7,693 bases of DNA, taken from Bacteroidales bacterium. Its GTDB lineage: Bacteria; Bacteroidota; Bacteroidia; Bacteroidales; UBA932. Each line of letters begins with the position of its first letter. Within the stretch, counting starts at the first letter, position 1. The stretch lies in NCBI GenBank assembly GCA_004552615.1, contig SFNZ01000118.1, positions 1-7,693 of the forward strand, given 5' to 3'. Under the pieces are notes generated by a model. The model was not told the DNA's origin, ran no database searches, and worked only from the letters and a program-made list of their open reading frames with translations. Made by a program: the position numbers and the translations under genes. This document shows, piece by piece, positions 1-5,956 of this stretch.

Positions 1-127
1 GGTATATTTAACCACCTAGTAACACGAACCCCTCCCATTCGTAATAATCGTGTTACTCGATGGTATTCGACAATTGCCGACCATCGCACGATCATATTCG
101 GGAGGGGTAGTTACTTAACGATTGTTA
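1..127. other. Noncoding region with long imperfect hairpin, downstream of packaging ATPase
   Basis: No convincing gene lies here. A nested fold spans 29-107. Stem 1 is 29-36 with 100-107 (CCCCTCCC/GGGAGGGG). Stem 2 is 43-52 with 87-98, with a two-base bulge at 93-94. Stem 3 is 58-64 with 80-86, closing a 15-nt loop at 65-79. That gives about 25 pairs. A competing 9-bp inverted repeat joins 19-27 and 48-56 (GTAACACGA). A TATA-like TATATTTA sits at 3-10; it could serve either strand. The ATPase gene on the minus strand ends in tandem stops (TGA TAA, 130-125), so the hairpin would lie in its 3' untranslated region, or in a separate plus-strand RNA starting near 33. Its role as a terminator, packaging RNA or origin element is unknown. 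Confidence 0.6.
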
Positions 128-1198
128 TCAAATATTGTAAGTCAGATTGACGAATGCGAACAGCGTGTTTGCATCCTCGTAACGCATCCGGCCGAGAGCT
201 ATATCGTTCTCGATGCCTAGCCTCGTTACAGCCGGGATCAGTGCGACCTCGTCGCTCAGATCCTTCGGGTCCGTAACATACATCACAGTAGCAGATTTAA
301 TAATATTGCGTTCCTGCTTCGCTATCCTCATTCCGCCCGTAGTCGTATAGATCCTGAACCATTTACCATAAATGTTCAATGCCCACCTATCCGGAACGGC
401 ACCCTTCGGAATCCTCCGGATGAGCTTATGCATTTCATCCTCGTCCTCATCTGCGTAATCCCCATAATGCGCAGCCGCATATGCCTTATTCCATGCGCTT
501 TCCTTCGCGATCGCACAGCGATAACCGCGGCACCGCTCGATGGCCACGCCTTTATCTTCCCAAACGGTAACATCCTGTTTCGGGTCCGGGTAGATCTCGA
601 ACCCCGCGAAGTAGGGATTACTCAGGGCGACAAAGTTCGACGTGCAGATACACCTACACCCTTCGCGTCCGGAGAATACCGTCTTAGTAAGGCTCATCAA
701 TCCTTTAAGCGCCCCCTTCATATAGCGGCGGTCCTCGGGGATAAACTCATCGAACAGGATCAGATCTACATCCGGATGTGCCGGCCCTCTTCTCGAGGAG
801 TATGTACTCAGGCTTTGAAATTTAATCACGAGCTCGCCGCTCGGGTCGTGAACGCCGTCGGCCTTGCAGCTCCAAACATGCTTATCATCCTCGTCATGGA
901 TCCAGCCGAATTCATAGGCATCGTTCAGAAAATCCGCCTGGAAATTGGCGGCTTCCATAGTCCTCAGAACGTCACGGACCCACATGGTCTTACGCCGGTA
1001 TTTCTGCCACAGCACTAAAGCGATGTGCAGCGCGACATCCGTTTTACCGATACGGCGGGCTCCGATCATGAACCAGATAGGGCATCCGCGAGCCTTCTTA
1101 AGCAGCTTAAGGAAGCTCGCCCATCCGTCGTTATCTCCTATGTCCTCCTCGATGACCCTGTCGAGGTAACACACCGGGTAAGACATGACGTCCGACAT
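128..1198 (-). CDS. phi29 gp16-like DNA packaging ATPase
   Basis: This is a 356-aa ATPase of the phi29 gp16 type, which drives genome DNA into the prohead. Walker A is GARRIGKT at residues 46-53. Walker B is LILFDE at about 146-151, followed by FIPED, closely matching the VFDEFIRE region of gp16. Residues 171-195 (TVFSGRE, CRCICTSN, NPYF) also match the gp16 block TVFRNRE/RCICLSN/NPYF as I recall it. Length is close to gp16 (about 332 aa). The ATG lies two bases after the polymerase stop and has AGGAG nine bases upstream, so it is co-translated with the polymerase. It ends in tandem TGA TAA. In phi29 this gene belongs to the late structural operon; here it is the last gene of the replication operon. 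The family call is strong. Confidence 0.93.
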   Translation of the reverse strand: MSDVMSYPVCYLDRVIEEDIGDNDGWASFLKLLKKARGCPIWFMIGARRIGKTDVALHIALVLWQKYRRKTMWVRDVLRTMEAANFQADFLNDAYEFGWIHDEDDKHVWSCKADGVHDPSGELVIKFQSLSTYSSRRGPAHPDVDLILFDEFIPEDRRYMKGALKGLMSLTKTVFSGREGCRCICTSNFVALSNPYFAGFEIYPDPKQDVTVWEDKGVAIERCRGYRCAIAKESAWNKAYAAAHYGDYADEDEDEMHKLIRRIPKGAVPDRWALNIYGKWFRIYTTTGGMRIAKQERNIIKSATVMYVTDPKDLSDEVALIPAVTRLGIENDIALGRMRYEDANTLFAFVNLTYNI

Positions 1199-1200
1199 TG

Positions 1201-3006
1201 TCAGACGCTCCTGGATAAACGTATTTTCAATCCATCGTCATCTATCTTATGCGTGTGTCCCTCGAGGATGACGCCTCCGGGCACTCTCCTTGGGAGTAAC
1301 TTGAGAGTGTTAACATCATCCGGGTCTTTGCCTGCGTCTTTGTACATCTCCCGCAGCCATTTACTCTTGATAGTATAATGCGCATCGCCGAGCTCCTCCC
1401 CGAATATCCTCGTAGGCTTATCGAGCAACTCGACCCACATTCCATAAGGCAGGTCGTCCGCCCGCTTAGGCTGCGGCACACCTGCGCATGTGACTTTGAA
1501 CCTGTCGAGAGGCTTCTCGGCATTCCGGAACACCTCGATGTATCTTTTGAATCCGCCTTCATAGATCTCGTTCGGCCGGCTCTCGAGGTCCCACATCCCT
1601 AGATCCTTCCCGTATCCGCCGAGAGGCTCGCCGAGATAGATCACGGAGTCGGTGTCGCAATGCAGGACCGAATCCACGCCGTAGGCATCTACGACCTTCC
1701 TCACCCGGTCCATAAGCTCCCTTCTGGCCCATGCGGTGACGAACATCGCATAAGGCAGATACGCAGAAGGTTCTCCCTTCTCCTCGTGGGTCCTCCATAT
1801 GGGCTCGTTCGTCTCCTCGTCCATGACGAGCTCCGTATGGGATTCGTCCGGGATCAGTGCGAAGCGGCCATAGGCCGCGTTGAGCATCCTCTTAGCATGT
1901 TCCCTCTCGGCGCTTCCCTTCTTGGCCTTCTTCTTCTCGGCCCCCCACTTTTCGATATATTCAGTCAATACTCCGGTACGCTGCTTGAAGGCCCAGAATT
2001 CCCCGGCGCATGTATCTACTTCGATGTCGTAGTCGATAGAGAGATTCTCCCAATCCACGCACGTCAGTGTAAGATCGTGCCATTGCTTACAGTCCTCGAT
2101 GTGTTGGCCGTATTCGACATCTTCCCCGCAGTAGTCGATGCCATTTTTAAAGGTGAACCATGGGATATGCCCATCCTTAATGTGCAGTTTTACGCGCATC
2201 TTCCCGACCCATAATCCGGATTGAGGTTTGACCGGTCCCATATAGATCGGGTCGCCGACCGGCAAAGGCTTTTGCAGCATCACACCCGGGAACATGCTGA
2301 CCTTGTCCTCGTGCGTAATGGGACCTCTATGATGGCCCTTGTTCCTCGATATGTTGATGCCGCCAAAATACCCATCACGGAGGATGTCGTCCAATTCCCG
2401 GGTCAGGGGAGGAAACAGCTCCTTCCACAGCGGAATGCCTATCATATTCCTCATATCGGCCCAGGCATCTCCGGAAGTGGTCGCATGCTTGAACCCGCCT
2501 CCGTGCCAGAATTCGCCCGCCTTGGCGCAGATCCTCGCATCACGGATAACGTACTTCCAATCCTCTTCCGAATCCAGATCTAGAGCAGCGGACCATCCGG
2601 GCTTGAAGTCCGGGTCGATGTTCTCGAGTTTCGGGTAGTCGAGGGCGTCCCCGAGGCTGCGCAGATTGCCCTGCCACTTTTTCGCGGAGTCACGGAAGAT
2701 GAGGATGCGGTTATTGACCTCCACGGAGACCTGGATGGGCTGACCGTTCCGGAAGATGGGAGTGAGCTTCGCGCCATACTCCTCTTGGAGATTCCATAGG
2801 ACGATCCTGAGAAACTCGAGGTCGTACTTGAGGTTGTGGATGTAGATATATTGGTGCTCGCGCGACCTTCCCAGGGTGCGGAGCCTGTGCAGCAATGCGC
2901 GGGTATCCGTACCTTTGTAGGTTCCGGCCTTGCCGGTGATCACCCATTGCACTATCCAGGCGGTATTACCGTCGTTGTCGGTCTCGGTGTCGAATCCCCA
3001 GATCAT
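1201..3006 (-). CDS. Protein-primed family B DNA polymerase (phi29 gp2-like)
   Basis: A 601-aa polymerase that replicates linear DNA from a terminal protein primer. Numbering is from the ATG at 3006. The 3'-5' exonuclease has Exo I DTET (D6, E8), Exo II HNLKYD (N58, D62) and Exo III Y152xxxD156. A YxGG motif is at Y213. Motif A is DKVSMFP (D234), motif B is K372xxxNAAYG and motif C is CDTDS (D451, D453). A probable KxY is KRY at 487-489, and CAGV and VPGGV blocks near the C terminus match phi29. Spacing leaves room for both protein-priming insertions, TPR1 before motif B and TPR2 after it. The 3006 start overlaps the upstream stop (ATGA) and has GGGAG/GTGA just upstream. An in-frame ATG at 3057 lacks a ribosome site. 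Motif A has Phe where phi29 has Tyr254. Confidence 0.96.
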   Translation of the reverse strand: MIWGFDTETDNDGNTAWIVQWVITGKAGTYKGTDTRALLHRLRTLGRSREHQYIYIHNLKYDLEFLRIVLWNLQEEYGAKLTPIFRNGQPIQVSVEVNNRILIFRDSAKKWQGNLRSLGDALDYPKLENIDPDFKPGWSAALDLDSEEDWKYVIRDARICAKAGEFWHGGGFKHATTSGDAWADMRNMIGIPLWKELFPPLTRELDDILRDGYFGGINISRNKGHHRGPITHEDKVSMFPGVMLQKPLPVGDPIYMGPVKPQSGLWVGKMRVKLHIKDGHIPWFTFKNGIDYCGEDVEYGQHIEDCKQWHDLTLTCVDWENLSIDYDIEVDTCAGEFWAFKQRTGVLTEYIEKWGAEKKKAKKGSAEREHAKRMLNAAYGRFALIPDESHTELVMDEETNEPIWRTHEEKGEPSAYLPYAMFVTAWARRELMDRVRKVVDAYGVDSVLHCDTDSVIYLGEPLGGYGKDLGMWDLESRPNEIYEGGFKRYIEVFRNAEKPLDRFKVTCAGVPQPKRADDLPYGMWVELLDKPTRIFGEELGDAHYTIKSKWLREMYKDAGKDPDDVNTLKLLPRRVPGGVILEGHTHKIDDDGLKIRLSRSV

Positions 3007-3614
3007 GAGCTCACTCCCATGTATGTCTCGATTCTTTTGACAAACTGATAAAGCCATACGGATACGTCGGACTTGTGCGGTTCGTCGTTCTCCCCGTGAT
3101 AGTTAAAGAACACCTCGAAGATATAGGCGTCCTGTTTGTATCCTTCGTAGATGGCCTCGTCCGAGAGGGCCAGGATCTTCTGCTTCAACGCCTCCGGAGC
3201 CACCGATAACGCGGCGGCCTTCACCCTGCGGGCGAATTCTGCGATGACGAGTTTCTCGACCTCCGGGAATTCCGTTCCGTCGAATTCCTCCGCCTCGTCG
3301 ATGCTTGCGGCGGTCTTCGCACCTTCCCGGGGCTTCGTTCCGGACGGAGACCTCGGTCTCTTCTGCGAGGGCTTCGCCATCCCGTCCGCCTTCCTCTTGG
3401 CGGCTGCCTTCCTCTTGTTCCTATTGGCCTCCGCCTTCGCGATCTTGGCGGCCTCGGTCTTGGTGAGGTTCCTAGAGAGACTGCCGACACGGCGGCCGTT
3501 CTTCCCGTAGACCGTATTTTTCCGGAAGGTGTAACCTTCGGGCGCCAGTTTTCCGTTCGATTTGTATACCAGGTCTCCGGAAGGCGAGATCGTGAATTTA
3601 GTCAGTTTGGCCAT
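3003..3614 (-). CDS. Basic protein, candidate genome terminal protein
   Basis: A 203-aa protein directly upstream of the polymerase with an ATGA overlap. I recognise no family by sequence. Residues 1-50 look strand-rich. Residues about 41-100 are very rich in Lys, Arg and Ala (for example KAEANRNKRKAAAKRK), suggesting DNA contact. Residues 104-203 are acidic then helical, ending in an aromatic-rich segment (YIFEVFFNYH, SVWLYQF). In phi29-type viruses the terminal protein gene sits immediately upstream of the polymerase (gp3 before gp2, 266 aa), and terminal proteins are basic and poorly conserved. Position, size and charge therefore suggest the terminal protein; the priming Ser/Thr/Tyr cannot be named. 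The start has GGTGG eight bases before the ATG. It could instead be an unrelated DNA-binding protein. Confidence 0.55.
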   Translation of the reverse strand: MAKLTKFTISPSGDLVYKSNGKLAPEGYTFRKNTVYGKNGRRVGSLSRNLTKTEAAKIAKAEANRNKRKAAAKRKADGMAKPSQKRPRSPSGTKPREGAKTAASIDEAEEFDGTEFPEVEKLVIAEFARRVKAAALSVAPEALKQKILALSDEAIYEGYKQDAYIFEVFFNYHGENDEPHKSDVSVWLYQFVKRIETYMGVSS

Positions 3615-3798
3615 GAATTACCACCATTGGAGGATGTTTCGGCGATCAGCGATCGCCGACATCCCGAACGAGAGCGTTCGGGATTCGTCGCAGGCAGAAG
3701 GAACGTACCGCGCTAAGGTGAACGCCGCTTACTCTCTTCCCTCGGCCGTTCGGCCTGCGGGAAGGAGGTAACCCGCTGCCTTTCCGCCGGTGCCCGCG
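3615..3798 (-). ncRNA. Structured 184-nt intergenic segment inside the minus operon
   Basis: A GC-rich gap in an otherwise overlapping operon, with no plausible gene and no TATA-like promoter. It has several strong inverted repeats. One 9-bp stem joins 3639-3647 and 3651-3659 with a 3-nt loop. A 10-bp stem joins 3661-3670 and 3675-3684 with a 4-nt loop. A composite stem joins 3736-3741 with 3759-3764, with an inner GGCC/GGCC at 3744-3747 and 3752-3755. An alternative 5-bp stem, 3757-3761 with 3772-3776, excludes the composite stem and displays a 10-nt loop. On the minus-strand RNA that loop reads UUACCUCCUU, resembling the 16S anti-Shine-Dalgarno sequence. It can pair at 7 of 8 bases with the GGUGGUAA before the next gene. 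A stand-alone RNA, a riboregulator or a replication element are all possible. Confidence 0.5.
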
Positions 3799-4245
3799 TC
3801 AGTCGGCCTCCTCGAGGTCCGCCACATCCCACTTGATCGGCTTGCCGTCCTTCTTCTTGTCCATCTCGAACGGGATGAACTTGAGCTCTCCCTCGGGCGC
3901 CTCGACATGATAGATCCTGTCGCCGAAGCGGTTGACCTCGTCGCATTCCCTGTCGAGGTCACCCGTAAAGAGAGTCACGATCCTAGGCGAGTTGGTCCTT
4001 ACGAGTACGGCCTCGCCGGATGCGGTGCGGAGCTGCATCGCTATCTGGCGGTCGGGTACGGGCTGACCCTGCTTCGGACCCTTCTTGTAGAGGATGACCT
4101 CCCCGTTCTCGTCCTTCTTGTCCTTCTCGAGGATGGCGGCCTTCTCGATGGAGAAGGTCTCCGCCACATCCTTCCAATCCTTCTTGACTCCGTCGAATCC
4201 TTCCGGGAGTCCTGTCATAATGTTCCTCATCTCGCTTAGCTTCAT
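3799..4245 (-). CDS. Unknown early protein with acidic tail, possible ssDNA-binding protein
   Basis: A 148-aa protein that I cannot assign by sequence. Residues 35-130 read as alternating strands (AAILEKD, EVILYKK, RQIAMQLRT, AVLVRTNSPRIVTLF, LKFIPFEM), compatible with a beta-barrel or OB-like fold. The last nine residues (DVADLEEAD) form an acidic tail like those of many single-strand DNA-binding proteins. phi29 carries its SSB gene (gp5) upstream of its terminal protein gene in the same operon, so the position fits, but I see no direct similarity to gp5. The ATG at 4245 overlaps the previous stop (ATGA) and is preferred over an in-frame ATG at 4278, which would overlap the upstream gene by 37 bases. 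The SSB role is only a guess. Confidence 0.7.
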   Translation of the reverse strand: MKLSEMRNIMTGLPEGFDGVKKDWKDVAETFSIEKAAILEKDKKDENGEVILYKKGPKQGQPVPDRQIAMQLRTASGEAVLVRTNSPRIVTLFTGDLDRECDEVNRFGDRIYHVEAPEGELKFIPFEMDKKKDGKPIKWDVADLEEAD

Positions 4246-4394
4246 TCTTCCACTTCCGTTAATCTTGAAACGATCCATTGATTCCTGCTCTTGTGTCCGC
4301 CCTTGGCGGAGAGGAGGTATCTCCCGTAATTCTCCGAGATCCTGGACTCCTCCTCCGGAGTCACGGACAGATATATCCTGATGGTTCTGTTCAT
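4242..4394 (-). CDS. Small ribbon-helix-helix-like DNA-binding protein
   Basis: A 50-aa protein. It begins MNRTIRIYLSV, a short basic strand followed by TPEEESRISENY, helix-like. A Gly-Lys-rich turn (AKGGHK) follows, then SRNQWIVSRLTE as the second helix. This strand-helix-turn-helix order and the S-x-N-Q-x-I-V signature resemble Arc/MetJ/CopG-type ribbon-helix-helix regulators, which dimerise to bind operator DNA through the N-terminal strand. It has a good ribosome site (AGGAG, four bases before the ATG) and ends with ATGA overlapping the next gene. Length is typical for the fold. It may repress the divergent promoters at 5900-5935 or act as an accessory replication protein; neither is shown by sequence. 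Confidence 0.72.
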   Translation of the reverse strand: MNRTIRIYLSVTPEEESRISENYGRYLLSAKGGHKSRNQWIVSRLTEVEE

Positions 4395-4419
4395 GCTTCT
4401 CCTATCCCACAAATGTGTT

Positions 4420-4686
4420 TTAGGGTTTAAACCCTTCGCCCTTCGGCGGCTTCACATAGCCGACGAATTCTATAAAATTGATTTTCTTGGTCCTGATCCA
4501 GATCGGTGTGAGGTGAGCATCCCAGTAGCTCTTTTCGACATCCGGATGATACTCCCGGACCTCGATCCAATCAGGTATCCTCTGTGCCGTGTCTATCCGG
4601 TGATCCGTGACTACGTCGATTTTTCCGTAGCAGGCGCCGATATGGATGATGTAACGCAGCATAGGCGGTTGGAGCGGTGCGCTCAT
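4420..4686 (-). CDS. Hypothetical 88-aa early protein
   Basis: No family recognised. The product appears to be a small beta-rich soluble domain: RYIIHIGACYGKIDVVTDHRI near the N terminus, DWIEVREYHPDVEKSYWDAHLTPIW centrally, and INFIEFVGYVKPPKGEGFKP at the end. It has no signal peptide or membrane segment. The ATG at 4686 overlaps the previous stop (ATGA) and is preceded by GGGAGGGG at good spacing. An upstream in-frame ATG at 4701 would overlap the preceding gene more. It ends with TAA inside the palindrome GGGTTTAAACCC, and a 25-base gap precedes the next gene, the first break in the overlap chain. Function unknown. Confidence 0.75.
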   Translation of the reverse strand: MSAPLQPPMLRYIIHIGACYGKIDVVTDHRIDTAQRIPDWIEVREYHPDVEKSYWDAHLTPIWIRTKKINFIEFVGYVKPPKGEGFKP

Positions 4687-4955
4687 TGTGACCCCTCCCA
4701 AAGGCTATCCTTCTCTGAACGTTCGTATTCCTCCTCCTTCTCCGCCTGCTGCATGATCGCGCGGGCGGTGAACGCTTCCTCGAGACCGCGCTCGAGAATG
4801 AAATCCATCGCCCCGGCGATACCGGTCCGGTACTGGTCGGCCAGGCCGACGACGTCCTCGTAGCGGTCGCAGAGGAACGATATGACCCTGTTGACGATAA
4901 GGCAGGAGTCGAGGGCTCCGATCTTGCGGTCGATCGCGGGCTTGTCGGTCGTCAT
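4683..4955 (-). CDS. Hypothetical 90-aa helical early protein
   Basis: No family recognised. The sequence reads as almost entirely alpha-helical: residues 10-35 (KIGALDSCLIVNRVISFLCDRYEDVV), 45-60 and 60-85 (an acidic and basic helix with AEKEEEYERSEKD). The hydrophobic stretch near 17-28 is too short and charged at its edges to be a clear membrane span. The ATG overlaps the previous stop (ATGA) and is preceded by GGAGG with an eight-base spacer. It ends with ATGA into the next gene. Function unknown; a small helical partner protein or regulator would fit, but nothing specific is visible. Confidence 0.75.
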   Translation of the reverse strand: MTTDKPAIDRKIGALDSCLIVNRVISFLCDRYEDVVGLADQYRTGIAGAMDFILERGLEEAFTARAIMQQAEKEEEYERSEKDSLWEGSQ

Positions 4956-5112
4956 TCCTTCGCCTCCTTGATAGTAAGGCGGAGCTTAGGATTGCCGCGC
5001 TGAACCAACTCGCGAACGTTCTCCATTCCTTGACGGCTTCCACGGGCTAGTACGATCTCATTGCTGTCAGTACCTGCCACAAGCTTGTACTCGGTCATTC
5101 CTTCGCCTCCTT
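4951..5112. repeat. Pair of exact 19-bp direct repeats at two gene junctions
   Basis: The same 19 bases occur at 4951-4969 and 5094-5112, 143 bases apart. On the minus strand each copy reads AAGGAGGCGAAGGAATGAC. It encodes KEAKE, carries the ribosome site, the stop and the next start in one segment. Weaker versions sit at 5707-5716 and 5827-5836. The repeats bracket the 48-aa gene exactly. Confidence 0.9.
4952..5098 (-). CDS. Hypothetical 48-aa early protein flanked by direct repeats
   Basis: A 48-aa reading frame, MTEYKLVAGTDSNEIVLARG at the start and LRLTIKEAKE at the end. Both ends are exact ATGA overlaps with the neighbouring genes, which supports it despite its size. GGAGG precedes the start with an eight-base spacer. 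Roughly strand-helix-strand; no family recognised. The last codons (KEAKE) also form the ribosome site of the next gene, and the identical 19-base segment occurs at the upstream junction, so the gene lies between two exact direct repeats. Confidence 0.72.
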   Translation of the reverse strand: MTEYKLVAGTDSNEIVLARGSRQGMENVRELVQRGNPKLRLTIKEAKE

Positions 5113-5280
5113 CCTGTTATCGCTGCACATTACCTTAGGATTCACGGCACACCCAGAGAGGTACAGAGTGAAATCGAAATAGCATGTAGGGCAGAGATAG
5201 ATGAGAGTATCGTTTAGCTTTACGCCTGTCATGAACATGTTAACGGATTTGCACCGGAAACACGCCACCTTTTCGGTCAT
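5095..5280 (-). CDS. Small zinc-ribbon protein
   Basis: A 61-aa protein with two CxxC knuckles, CFRC (residues 7-10) and CPTC (30-33), separated by 19 residues with beta-strand character (NMFMTGVKLNDTLIYL). This is the usual layout of a single zinc ribbon that binds one Zn ion. Two further cysteines (C44, C52) lie outside it. Such small ribbons in viruses commonly contact nucleic acid or transcription machinery; no partner can be named here. The ATG at 5280 overlaps the previous stop (ATGA) and has GGTGAT just upstream; an in-frame ATG at 5304 is less likely. The tail KEAKE doubles as the next gene's ribosome site. Confidence 0.8.
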   Translation of the reverse strand: MTEKVACFRCKSVNMFMTGVKLNDTLIYLCPTCYFDFTLYLSGCAVNPKVMCSDNRKEAKE

Positions 5281-5516
5281 CCCATCACCGCCTTTACATC
5301 GCACTTAATGCCGCTCAGGTTCTCGCCGACCAGAAGGACGCAGCCGATCTGCGCCGCATAGAGGCCGCAGGCTCTGCCGTTGTCCTTGCGGAAGGCGCGG
5401 TAGATCTGCACCTTCATATAAACGCTGTGCTGCTTCCAATCGACATGCCCGCGGTAGCTGCTGAAGCGCCGCCTTGCCAAGGCGGTACCGGAGCAGGGGA
5501 GACCCTCGTCTATCAT
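5277..5516 (-). CDS. Hypothetical 79-aa early protein
   Basis: No family recognised. The N terminus is basic (LARRRFSSYRG, about 13-23), followed by strand-like segments (HSVYMKVQIYRAF, ACGLYAAQIGCVLLVGE, IKCDVKAVMG). Four cysteines (8, 50, 59, 72) are not spaced as a standard zinc site. The ATG at 5516 overlaps the previous stop (ATGA). The sequence before it, GGTCACA, is the same as before the gene starting at 4686, and the ribosome site is weak (AGGA, 14 bases away), so translation probably depends on coupling to the upstream gene. Confidence 0.72.
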   Translation of the reverse strand: MIDEGLPCSGTALARRRFSSYRGHVDWKQHSVYMKVQIYRAFRKDNGRACGLYAAQIGCVLLVGENLSGIKCDVKAVMG

Positions 5517-5710
5517 TGTGACCACATCCTGAGCGAGAATCTATGTCCGGTCCCCTCGGCGAGGCGTTCCGCGATTTTCGCGGCCTCGTTCAGGTCGCCG
5601 AGATAGTAGCATGGGTCGTCGATGTTTCCGTAATCCTCGATCTCGCCGTATGCCTCGCTCTCATTGACGGCATGGCGGCCGCGCGTCTCGTCGTAGATCT
5701 TGAACTTCAT
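5513..5710 (-). CDS. Hypothetical 65-aa acidic early protein
   Basis: No family recognised. The protein begins MKFKIYDETRG (a strand), has an acidic middle (ESEAYGEIEDYGNIDDP) and a helix (DLNEAAKIAERLAEGTG) before RFSLRMWSQ. The open frame extends upstream to 6073, but the upstream part crosses the promoter region and a different gene. The ATG at 5710 has GAGGTGA upstream and overlaps the previous stop (ATGA), so it is the chosen start. Size and charge resemble small early host-takeover or DNA-mimic proteins, but that is only a resemblance. Confidence 0.75.
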   Translation of the reverse strand: MKFKIYDETRGRHAVNESEAYGEIEDYGNIDDPCYYLGDLNEAAKIAERLAEGTGHRFSLRMWSQ

Positions 5711-5829
5711 TCCTTCACCTCGCGGATGGTGCCGTAAGGTCCGCATGCGCGGTATTCCTCGTTGGCTATCTCCTCGTCGTCGCCTTCCCAGATGGTCCAG
5801 CCGCCGTATCTCACGATCCACATATTCAT
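5707..5829 (-). CDS. Hypothetical 40-aa protein, first gene of the minus operon
   Basis: A 40-aa frame, MNMWIVRYGGWTIWEGDDEE at the start and GTIREVKE at the end. It is aromatic and acidic, with no recognised family. The ATG at 5829 has AAGGAAGGA directly upstream, and the stop overlaps the next start (ATGA). Its final codons supply the GAGGTGA ribosome site of the next gene, so it may serve partly as a coupling leader. It lies about 48 bases after the predicted transcript start. Confidence 0.65.
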   Translation of the reverse strand: MNMWIVRYGGWTIWEGDDEEIANEEYRACGPYGTIREVKE

Positions 5830-5860
5830 TCCTTCCTTTGCGCGGTTCAGGCCGCGTCCC

Positions 5861-5879
5861 TGCAACCACATTAGTTGCA
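5861..5879. promoter_or_regulatory. Inverted repeat at the predicted minus-operon start site, possible operator
   Basis: TGCAAC at 5861-5866 pairs with GTTGCA at 5874-5879 around a 7-base spacer. It overlaps the predicted start near 5877, where a bound repressor, such as the ribbon-helix-helix-like product, could block transcription. It is short and could also form an RNA hairpin in the leader. Confidence 0.35.
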
Positions 5880-5898
5880 ATTACACAATGGCACCTTT

Positions 5899-5906
5899 CA
5901 TATAAA
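5899..5906 (-). promoter_or_regulatory. TATA-like box of the minus (replication/packaging) operon
   Basis: On the minus strand this reads TTTATATG, preceded by purine-rich AGAAGGTTA as a possible BRE. An archaeal start about 26 bases downstream would fall near 5877, giving a leader of about 48 nt before the first ATG at 5829. It is the only AT-rich segment upstream of this gene set. Confidence 0.5.
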
Positions 5907-5927
5907 TAACCTTCTGTAAGTAACACG

Positions 5928-5935
5928 TTTATATC
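5928..5935 (+). promoter_or_regulatory. TATA-like box of the plus (structural) operon
   Basis: TTTATATC, preceded directly by GTAACACG, an 8-mer that also occurs at 19-26 and inverted at 49-56. A start about 26 bases downstream would fall near 5957, exactly the first base of the folded leader. A second AT-rich element (GATATATA, about 5949-5956) could be an alternative box or part of the start region. Confidence 0.45.
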
Positions 5936-5956
5936 TAAAAGTAATACTGATATATA

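Noticed and set aside
1..107. Inverted terminal repeat or genome end
   Set aside because: The matching end is not in the window, and the repeats pair with each other locally, so a hairpin explains them.
428..2214. Plus-strand open frames opposite the ATPase and polymerase
   Set aside because: They are shadows of genes with intact catalytic motifs on the minus strand and have no consistent ribosome sites.
3007..3057. Longer polymerase start at 3057
   Set aside because: No ribosome site, 17 extra residues before Exo I, and deep overlap with the upstream gene. The 3006 start has GGGAG/GTGA and an ATGA overlap.
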